DNA of 13,951 bases, taken from contig CANQGN010000021.1 of the NCBI GenBank assembly GCA_947623215.1, positions 1-13,951 on the forward strand, written 5' to 3'. This DNA is from an uncultured Clostridia bacterium. GTDB taxonomy: Bacteria > Bacillota > Clostridia > Oscillospirales > Acutalibacteraceae. Shown one piece after another: positions 7,109 to 12,592 of the stretch. The notes under the pieces are model-generated. The model ran no database searches. It was not told the origin of the DNA and saw nothing but the letters and a program-made list of their open reading frames with translations. The first letter of the stretch is position 1. Every line of letters starts with the position of its first letter. The position numbers and the translations under genes are program-made.

Positions 7109-7291
7109 ATGGCAGTACCGGCAAGAAGAATTTCTAAAACCCGAAAGAACAAGCGGCGTTCCAACGTGTGGAAGCTGACCCCTCCCACGCTGACGAAGTG
7201 CCCCAACTGCGGCGCGTATAAGCGGCCGCACAGAGTGTGCCTTTCCTGCGGCCAATACAAGGGCCGCGAGGTAGTAAAAACGGCTGACTGA
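7109..7291 (+). CDS. rpmF: 50S ribosomal protein L32, zinc-ribbon form
   Basis: A 60-residue protein with the standard L32 beginning MAVPARRISKTRKNKRRS, a tract of basic residues that contacts 23S rRNA. Four cysteines at 31, 34, 44 and 47 (CPNC and CLSC) form the zinc-binding ribbon, so this is the cysteine-containing paralogue rather than a zinc-independent one. An excellent ribosome binding site AAGGAGG at 7095-7101 lies seven bases before the ATG. It shares the yceD promoter. The gene is followed by a strong stem-loop and then a radical SAM protein rather than the lipid-synthesis genes (plsX, fab) that often follow rpmF in Firmicutes. Confidence 0.97.
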   Translation: MAVPARRISKTRKNKRRSNVWKLTPPTLTKCPNCGAYKRPHRVCLSCGQYKGREVVKTAD

Positions 7292-7310
7292 TTGTTTGCA
7301 TACGGGTGAG

Positions 7311-7342
7311 TTCGGGTGTGTATGGCTTCGTACACGCCCGAA
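7311..7342 (+). other. Strong 12-base-pair stem-loop between rpmF and the radical SAM gene
   Basis: TTCGGGTGTGTA (7311-7322) pairs with TACACGCCCGAA (7331-7342) across an eight-base loop ending in TTCG, with one T-G wobble. The sequence after it (TTGTCGTTG) is only mildly T-rich, so it would be a leaky terminator, or an mRNA processing or stability element that sets L32 output apart from the downstream gene. The pairing is seen; the role is inferred. Confidence 0.6.
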
Positions 7343-7376
7343 TTGTCGTTGCGGCAGAAAGGAGAGAGCGTAACCC

Positions 7377-8702
7377 GTGGCGGTGTTGATTACCGGCGTA
7401 GAAGAAAACTCCCCGGCCTACAAGGCGGGGGTGCGCCCCGGCGACCGGCTGGTTTCGCTGGGCGGGCACGAGGTAGCAGACGTGCTGGACTACCGCTTTT
7501 ATATGCTGGAGCCCCGCCTCACGGTGGAATTGCTGCGGGGGGAGCGGCCGCTTTGCCTTACGCTGGAAAAAGAGGAATACGAAGACCCCGGCATGGCGTT
7601 TGAAACCTATTTAATGGACAAACAGCGCGGCTGCCGCAACGGCTGTATTTTTTGTTTTATTGACCAGCTGCCCCCCGGGCTGCGCGAAAGCCTGTATTTT
7701 AAAGACGACGACGCGCGGCTTTCTTTTTTATTTGGCAATTACATTACCATGACCAACTTGAGCGAGCGCGAGGTGCAGCGCATTTGCGACATGCACATCA
7801 GCCCCATGAATCTTTCGGTGCACACCACCAACCCCGCGCTGCGCTGCCGCATGATGCGCAACCGCCGGGCGGGCGAGGTGCTGGACTATTTGCCCCGGTT
7901 TGCGGCGGCGGGGGTGCGCATGAACTGCCAGCTGGTGCTGCTGCCGGGGGTAAACGACGGGCCGGAGCTTACCCGCACCCTGAAAGATTTGACGGCGCTC
8001 TACCCGGCGGTGCAAAGCATAGCGGCGGTGCCGGTGGGCCTAACCCGCTACCGGCAGGGGCTAACCGAGCTTGCCCCCTATGCCCCCGCGCAGGCGGCGG
8101 CGGTAATAGATGAAATAGAGGCCTTTGGCAGCCGCTTGTTGCAGCGCCACGGCACCCGGCTGTGCTACCCGGCAGACGAATTTTACCTGACCGCCGGGCG
8201 GCCGCTGCCCGCCGGGGATTTTTACGAAGACTACCCCCAGCTGGAAAACGGCGTGGGCATGTGGGCGCTCTTTAACGAAGAATTTGACGCCGCATTGGAG
8301 AGCACTCCGACGACCGCCCTGCCTTCCCCCCGCCGGGTGACGGTGGCCACCGGCGTTGCGGCCGCGCCGCTGCTGCGGCAGTGCGCCGCGCGGGCGACGG
8401 CGCGCTACCCCGGCTTAAAGGTAGAGGTGCGGGCGGTAGAAAATCGCTTTTTTGGGCCAAACATTACCGTATCTGGTCTGCTTACGGGGCGCGACCTTGC
8501 TGCCGCCCTTACCGACCCCCCGCCGGGGGAGGCGGTGCTGGTACCGGCCGCCGCGCTGCGGCACGAGGGCGACTTGTTTTTAGACGACCTGTCGCTGCAA
8601 GAGCTCTCGCGCAAAATAGATCGCCCGGTTTTTGCCACCGGCGACGCCGCCTCTTTTTTGGCGGCGTTACTGGGAAAGACGGAAAACGCGGGAAATCAGT
8701 AA
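7377..8702 (+). CDS. PDZ, radical SAM and DUF512 domain protein
   Basis: A 441-residue protein with three parts. Residues 1-60 or so are a small PDZ-like domain (NSPAYKAGVRPGDRLVSLGG). A radical SAM-like cluster motif follows, CRNGCIFCF, with Cys86, Cys90 and Cys93 positioned to bind a 4Fe-4S cluster. The C-terminal half fits DUF512, with LTRYRQGLTELAPY near its start and a later FGPNITVSGLLTG segment. The family is widespread in Clostridia and cyanobacteria and its reaction is unknown as far as I know. The start is the GTG at 7377, preceded by AAAGGAG at 7358-7364 with a twelve-base spacer; this start gives the complete PDZ domain. It probably receives read-through from rpmF past the stem-loop, since no separate promoter is obvious. 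The function remains unassigned; the family call is firm. Confidence 0.92.
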   Translation: MAVLITGVEENSPAYKAGVRPGDRLVSLGGHEVADVLDYRFYMLEPRLTVELLRGERPLCLTLEKEEYEDPGMAFETYLMDKQRGCRNGCIFCFIDQLPPGLRESLYFKDDDARLSFLFGNYITMTNLSEREVQRICDMHISPMNLSVHTTNPALRCRMMRNRRAGEVLDYLPRFAAAGVRMNCQLVLLPGVNDGPELTRTLKDLTALYPAVQSIAAVPVGLTRYRQGLTELAPYAPAQAAAVIDEIEAFGSRLLQRHGTRLCYPADEFYLTAGRPLPAGDFYEDYPQLENGVGMWALFNEEFDAALESTPTTALPSPRRVTVATGVAAAPLLRQCAARATARYPGLKVEVRAVENRFFGPNITVSGLLTGRDLAAALTDPPPGEAVLVPAAALRHEGDLFLDDLSLQELSRKIDRPVFATGDAASFLAALLGKTENAGNQ

Positions 8703-8719
8703 GAAAGCGCGAAAAACCG

Positions 8720-8748
8720 TTGACATTTGCGGCCGAATAGGCTATAGT
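8720..8748 (+). promoter_or_regulatory. Sigma-A-type promoter of the CNNM/CorC gene
   Basis: TTGACA (8720-8725), a 17-base spacer and TATAGT (8743-8748) form a near-consensus promoter in the 80-base gap after the radical SAM gene. The leader would be about 28 bases, with GGGAGG at 8769-8774 as ribosome binding site. Confidence 0.85.
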
Positions 8749-8782
8749 TAAAAAAATACAATATTTTTGGGAGGCTGATTCC

Positions 8783-10216
8783 ATGGACGGCGACCCCGAC
8801 CCTGCCAATTTGGCGGTGCAGTTGCTGCTCTTATTCGTTTTAATTTTGCTGAACGCCTTTTTCGCTCTCAGCGAAATCGCCATTGTGTCGCTCAACGACA
8901 ACAAGGTGAAAAAAATGGCGGAAGGCGGCCACAAAAAGGCGCAGCGCATTTTAAAGCTGACCGACAGTTCCTCATCTTTTCTTTCTACCATTCAAATCGG
9001 CGTTACGCTGGCGGGCTTTTTGGCCTCTGCCTCTGCCTCGCAGGCGTTTGTAGACCGGTTCGGCGGCTTTTTGCGCGGGCTGCTCGGCCGCTTTGGCGAG
9101 CAAAACCCCGCGCTGGTAGAAACGGTTTCGGTAGTGGTTATTACCCTTATCATTTCTTACTTTTCGCTGGTCTTTGGGGAGCTGGTGCCCAAGCGCTTGG
9201 CGCTGCAAAACCCCGAGCGGGTGTCGTTTGGCGTGGTGGGCGTGCTGCTGTTTGTGCGGGCGTGTATGCGCCCCTTTGTGGCGGTGCTCTCGTTTTCTAC
9301 CAATCTGGTGCTGCGGCTGCTGCGCATTGACCCCAACGCCGAGCCGGACAATGTAACCGAAGAAGAAATTCGCATGATGGTAGACGTGGGCGAAGAAAAC
9401 GGCGTAATAGAAGAAAGTCAAAAAGAAATGATTAACAACATTTTTGAATTTGACGACAAAACCGCCGAAGACATTATGACCCACCGCACCGACATGCTGG
9501 CCGCCGAGGTAACCGACCCGCTGGAGGCCGTGGCCAAAATGGCGCTGGCCGAGGGCGTTTCGCGCATTCCGGTGTATGAAGACGATTTAGACAATATTGT
9601 AGGGCTGATTCACGTAAAAGACCTGCTGCCCTTTTTGGGGCGCAATTTTCCGGCGGATATGACCGCGCGGGATAAAATGCGCAGCGTGTTCTGCGTGCCG
9701 GAGTCGAAAAAATGCGGCGATTTGTTCCAGGAGATGACCGCCCGGCATTTGCAAATGGCCATTGTGGTAGACGAATACGGCGGCACGGCGGGGCTGGTAA
9801 CCATGGAAGACCTGCTCGAAAGCATTGTGGGGAATATTCAGGACGAATATGACCAGGAAGACGAGGAATTTGAGCAGCTTTCCGACACCATTTTTACGGT
9901 AGACGGCACCACCGACATAGAAGAGGTAGCCGAAAAGCTCGGCCGCTCGCTGCCGGAGGGCGACTACGACACCGTAGGCGGCATGATTTTGGCCCGGCTG
10001 GGGTATATTCCCACCGGCGAGGACCACCCCACGGTAGAGGTCAACCACACCCTGTTTACCGTGCTTTCGGTAGAAGAACGCCGCATAGAAAAGGTGCGGG
10101 TAGAAATTTTGCCCTTACCGGCCGAGAGCGAGTCTAAAAAAGAGGCCAAAGAGGCTAAGGAAAAAGAAAAAGACAAAGACAAAGAGAAAGAACTAACCGG
10201 CGAAGAAGCGGGATAA
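8783..10216 (+). CDS. CNNM/CorC family membrane protein with CBS domains (annotated elsewhere as hemolysin family)
   Basis: A 477-residue protein. Residues 10 to about 180 are a DUF21/CNNM transmembrane domain: NAFFALSEIAIVSL at the end of the first helix, SFLSTIQIGVTLAGFLASASAS, and the signature FGELVPKRLALQ near 131-142. Two CBS domains follow (about 231-287, starting MTHRTDM, and about 298-352, containing AIVVDEYGGTAGLVTMEDLLE), then a CorC_HlyC domain (about 365-445, YDTVGGMILARLGYIP). The family is linked to magnesium efflux or homeostasis, with CBS domains sensing adenosine nucleotides; the hemolysin label is historical. The last 30 residues are an unusual lysine/glutamate-rich repeat tail (KEAKEAKEKEKDKDKEKE) likely to be disordered in the cytoplasm. 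It has its own promoter. No clear terminator is seen downstream. Confidence 0.93.
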   Translation: MDGDPDPANLAVQLLLLFVLILLNAFFALSEIAIVSLNDNKVKKMAEGGHKKAQRILKLTDSSSSFLSTIQIGVTLAGFLASASASQAFVDRFGGFLRGLLGRFGEQNPALVETVSVVVITLIISYFSLVFGELVPKRLALQNPERVSFGVVGVLLFVRACMRPFVAVLSFSTNLVLRLLRIDPNAEPDNVTEEEIRMMVDVGEENGVIEESQKEMINNIFEFDDKTAEDIMTHRTDMLAAEVTDPLEAVAKMALAEGVSRIPVYEDDLDNIVGLIHVKDLLPFLGRNFPADMTARDKMRSVFCVPESKKCGDLFQEMTARHLQMAIVVDEYGGTAGLVTMEDLLESIVGNIQDEYDQEDEEFEQLSDTIFTVDGTTDIEEVAEKLGRSLPEGDYDTVGGMILARLGYIPTGEDHPTVEVNHTLFTVLSVEERRIEKVRVEILPLPAESESKKEAKEAKEKEKDKDKEKELTGEEAG

Positions 10217-10313
10217 GCCCCCTTGTTGCCCCCGGCGAGGATGTTCCCTTCTTGCCGTCTTCACCAAAGTCAATACCACCGGGTTACTAGTGACTTGCAC
10301 AGTTCATAAAAGG

Positions 10314-10820
10314 GGCGTCGAAAGTTTGACGCCGCATTACCATTGCAGACAGTCGCTCACGTGCGGGCGTGCCGGTCGAAGATCATCAAGCTGCTTTTTC
10401 CCTTGCAATATCCCAAGGACTGTGCTATCCTGATGCACGGCGGAATGCTGACGAGCATGCGGATGTGATCCGGGCAGGCTTCTGCTTCGATAATCTCCGC
10501 TCCTTTTTGTTCGCACACTTTTCGAAGTATCTCACCGATATCTTTTCGCAATTTCCCATATATTTCTTTTCTTCTGTACTTCGGGGCGAAAACGACGTGG
10601 TACTGGCATCGGTATTTGGAATGCGCGGTGCTTTTGATTTCATTTCTGTTTCCTTTTTTCACTGATTATACCTCCTTGTTCTTTGGTAATGCGGTCGCCA
10701 AACCTTTACCATTGTACTCGGAGGTTTAATTGTTTTCAATGCTTTGGGCTCGCATAAAGCTCACCCGTTTTATTTTTACTAAAGCGCTTTATCGCTCCCC
10801 CCCGGTAGAACCGGGGATTT
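10314..10820 (-). mobile_element. Degraded IS200-type insertion sequence remnant (IS200/IS605 family)
   Basis: The unit contains a truncated Y1 transposase gene and, upstream of it, a left-end-like structure: the hairpin CCCCGGT/ACCGGGG (10800-10816) and a 12-base palindrome TAAAGCGCTTTA (10780-10791). On the other side is a stem GGCGTC/GACGCC (10314-10319 with 10328-10333) that might be a right-end remnant. GGTAATGCGG (10685-10694) recurs inverted as CCGCATTACC (10332-10341), and TTACCATTG occurs directly at 10337-10345 and 10706-10714. Exact ends are not determined; IS200 elements do not make terminal inverted repeats or target duplications. The left end appears to lie within a few bases of the stop codon of the neighbouring gene. 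No TnpB gene is present. Confidence 0.6.
10357..10662 (-). pseudogene. tnpA: Truncated IS200-type transposase (TnpA, HUH Y1)
   Basis: The reading frame encodes 101 residues, against roughly 140-150 for an intact protein. The N-terminal half is well preserved: MKKGNRNEIKSTAHSKYRCQ, then YHVVFAPKYRRKEIYGKLRKDIGEIL. The family then has a His-x-His (HUH) metal-binding pair; here it reads CPDHIRMLVS (His66, Arg68), so the second histidine is replaced. The next segment (PPCIRIAQSLGYCKGKSS) also departs from the usual PPKYSVSQFMGYLKGKSS. The frame stops after IFDRHART, before the helix that carries the catalytic tyrosine. It starts at GTG 10662-10660 with a strong AAGGAGG site. Both catalytic features are broken, so it should be inactive on its own. 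The comparison is from memory of the family. Confidence 0.85.
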
Positions 10821-12148
10821 TAGGCTGCAACACAAAGGGTGATGACCGTAACGGTCATCACCCTAATTATTTTGTTAACGCAAAACACAATCTTAAAATA
10901 TAGCACAATATTCTTTACATCCTGCAGATGTTTAGGAATAGGTACAAATGCTGCCAGCGGGTGCTGGCTAAACATCATTCTGATATTCCGTATAGCAAGA
11001 TATACTTCCTCGATAAGCTCATTTTGCTTACGGTATAGCACCTTGTCATGCTTATTTGCATATAATTCATGTGCAGGAACCTGACGAATTTTTCTGATGC
11101 TTCTAAGCGTTCCGGAAATATGCTTCTTGAAGACTTCGTTTCCTTTGGGATTGGAAGCAAAATAATTAATAGAAAACCATTCTTCCAACATTTCAATGCT
11201 GCCTTTTAACGTCCCATCACTCTTTTTGCGGTCAATGGGTTTTATATGTAAAGCATTTTGCTGAAATGATTTATAGTTTAAGTTGTTTATTACTATTTTT
11301 TCGACTGCACTGACAAATTCATAATAATTACGTAAGGACGGAATTAAAAGTGTGCGATAACCGATCAGTTCATTACCTTCTCTTGAATACTCGTTACAAA
11401 ACAGCGGAGGCAGTCCTATGTTTTGGCACATCAAATTAATTAATTGAATCTCATCGAGTAGTGCGTCGAATATCCAGTACTTTTTTACCCATTCGCCTAT
11501 CATAAGATTTTGAACAAATCCGGAATTAACGATGAACTCAGACTGATCAGGTAACAGAAATGCACGCCATTTGCATTGAGACTCATAGTTCAGTTTGGAC
11601 AAATCACGCAAAAATACACCGATTGCCCGATCTCGGTCTGTAGGGCCGGTGCGCGGATAAGCAACGCCAAAATCCTTTATAAACTCCGAGTGTAGAACGT
11701 CCTCGGATGCGTTGTCACATACACAAATATTGCCACGATAGCCACAGTCCCAGATGATATACTGTGGATTGTTAACATATAGTTCAAGAGCGTCGACTGC
11801 AAAGTACATAACACGATATTGCTCCGCCCCGCGCGCAATCATCGCAGTAAAGGGCTTTTCTTCGCGAATATCCAAAGTGGCAAGGTGTGTTGTTGATGGA
11901 TAAATCGCAAAGCAGTTTTTGCTGCGAACAAAAGCGATCTGAGATTCTTTGTCGGAATAGCAATTATAGCAATTGATATGGATGTTGATATTATCTTGGT
12001 CAGATATTACAAATACGAGATTTTCGCGAATTAGCGAAACTAAATCCTCGATGTCAAAAGAAGGCATATTATAAATTGCGATACCGTTGAAATCGTAGGA
12101 GGTTAGATACCGTTCGGTGATATAATTGAGCAGTTCGTTTTTATCCAT
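10820..12148 (-). CDS. Uncharacterised 442-residue protein with a C-terminal HEPN-like Rx4H motif
   Basis: I do not recognise this protein. The start at 12148 is well supported by AGGAGGAA seven bases upstream. There is no signal peptide and no clear membrane segment, so it is probably cytosolic. The N-terminal 150 residues are mixed and include several cysteines (INCYNCYSDK; IIWDCGYRGNICVCD). The middle part is mostly helical-looking. The C-terminal region has SGTLRSIRKIRQVPAHE, giving Arg355-x4-His360, the spacing of the R-x4-6-H motif of HEPN ribonucleases, followed by a long predicted helix (KQNELIEEVYLAIRNIRMMF). A HEPN-like domain is a plausible inference, not a firm call. The final 15 or so residues are encoded across a perfect inverted repeat and look non-native. 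It lies between an IS200 remnant and a tRNA integration site and is more A+T-rich than the left part of the window, suggesting horizontal origin. Defence is one possibility by context only. Confidence 0.7.
   Translation of the reverse strand: MDKNELLNYITERYLTSYDFNGIAIYNMPSFDIEDLVSLIRENLVFVISDQDNINIHINCYNCYSDKESQIAFVRSKNCFAIYPSTTHLATLDIREEKPFTAMIARGAEQYRVMYFAVDALELYVNNPQYIIWDCGYRGNICVCDNASEDVLHSEFIKDFGVAYPRTGPTDRDRAIGVFLRDLSKLNYESQCKWRAFLLPDQSEFIVNSGFVQNLMIGEWVKKYWIFDALLDEIQLINLMCQNIGLPPLFCNEYSREGNELIGYRTLLIPSLRNYYEFVSAVEKIVINNLNYKSFQQNALHIKPIDRKKSDGTLKGSIEMLEEWFSINYFASNPKGNEVFKKHISGTLRSIRKIRQVPAHELYANKHDKVLYRKQNELIEEVYLAIRNIRMMFSQHPLAAFVPIPKHLQDVKNIVLYFKIVFCVNKIIRVMTVTVITLCVAA
10837..10863 (-). 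terminator. Perfect 13-base inverted repeat at the end of the orphan gene, terminator-like
   Basis: GGGTGATGACCGT (10837-10849) and ACGGTCATCACCC (10851-10863) are exact inverted copies around one base; the folded form would have about 11 pairs with a five-base loop. On the minus strand it is followed by TTTGTGTTG, and on the plus strand by TAATTATTTTGTT, so it could terminate in either direction. It lies inside the last codons of the 442-residue reading frame rather than after its stop, which is odd for a terminator of that gene. Confidence 0.55.
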
Positions 12149-12208
12149 GAAAGTTCCTCCTGAAAAGTGAACGCTGCAGCGCCATTAAATAGGTGTGCAG
12201 CATTATTT
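12149..12208 (-). promoter_or_regulatory. Short upstream region of the orphan gene
   Basis: It holds the AGGAGG ribosome binding site and a perfect ten-base palindrome CGCTGCAGCG (12172-12181). A TATTTA lies at about the right distance for a -10 site, but no acceptable -35 pairs with it. Before the element inserted, the gene would have lain directly downstream of tRNA-Arg(CCT) and may have used read-through from it. Confidence 0.3.
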
Positions 12209-12253
12209 TGGCACGCCCGGCGCGATTCGAACGCGCGGCCTTTCGCTTAGGAG
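12209..12253 (-). tRNA. 3' half of tRNA-Arg(CCT), att junction of an integrated element
   Basis: On the minus strand one can read, in order, anticodon loop CTCCTAA (12253-12247, anticodon CCT at 12251-12249), 3' anticodon-stem strand GCGAA, five-base variable loop AGGCC, T-arm GCGCG-TTCGAAT-CGCGC with a perfect five-pair stem, acceptor strand CGGGCGT, discriminator G and encoded CCA (12211-12209). The 5' strand of the anticodon stem should be TTCGC but the next bases are GGTCA, and no D-arm or 5' acceptor (ACGCCCG) follows. So only the 3' half is present and the break falls at the anticodon loop, as expected for an attachment site used by a tyrosine integrase, with the element on the higher-coordinate side. 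Confidence 0.85.
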
Positions 12254-12551
12254 TGACCTCGGAACGGCGGCATCGAGTTACTTCTCATCCCCAAAAGTCC
12301 CGTATTTTCAAGGCTTTTTCACGACTTGCGTGTTAGGCTGTATTACGGAGTTACCACTGATTTTATATCGTTTTTGGCGTCCCGATTAGACGGGAATTAG
12401 CACGGAGCCTGATTTCGGGGAAATGGTTAAATGCCTACAGATGAGCGAAAAATGATGGATAATCTCTCGGTCTGACGTCGAGTACCGTCTGATTGCCTTG
12501 ATAATAGTATAATCGTTTTATAGAGAAAAAGCAACACAAATAATATGAAGA
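12254..12551. mobile_element. Non-coding end of the integrated element between att junction and integrase
   Basis: About 300 bases with no credible gene. The heptamer GAGTTAC occurs twice in direct orientation (12275-12281 and 12348-12354) and might be integrase arm-binding sites, which are usually short direct repeats near the ends. TCCCG with CGGGA around 12381-12395 can form a small hairpin. The short plus-strand frame starting GTPGAIRTRG over the tRNA half is a familiar artefact of reading the antisense of tRNA genes. Confidence 0.5.
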
Positions 12552-12582
12552 AGCGGCAAGACCCATCATTGATCTTGCCGCT
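12552..12582 (-). terminator. Terminator downstream of the integrase
   Basis: AGCGGCAAGA (12552-12561) and TCTTGCCGCT (12573-12582) form a perfect ten-pair stem with an eleven-base loop just after the integrase stop. On the minus strand it is followed by TCTTCATATTATTTG, a moderate T-rich tail. It would stop integrase transcripts before they reach the att junction. Confidence 0.7.
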
Positions 12583-12592
12583 GACCTTATTT

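Noticed and set aside
10217..10313. Gene or terminator after the CNNM/CorC gene
   Set aside because: No frame with a ribosome binding site and only an imperfect CGGC/GCCG pairing without a T-run; I see nothing supportable here.
10369..10665. Plus-strand 98-residue frame opposite tnpA
   Set aside because: It lies fully antisense to a recognisable IS200 transposase and has no recognisable content of its own.
12195..12389. Plus-strand reading frame starting MQHYFGTPGAIRTRG
   Set aside because: It is the antisense of the tRNA-Arg 3' half; peptides like PGAIRTRxLSLR are a well-known artefact of calling genes across tRNA genes. No ribosome binding site is seen.
12209..12551. Group I intron in the anticodon loop of tRNA-Arg(CCT)
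   Set aside because: Such introns exist in some bacteria, but there is no 5' tRNA half on the far side within the window; instead an integrase gene follows. Integration explains it better.
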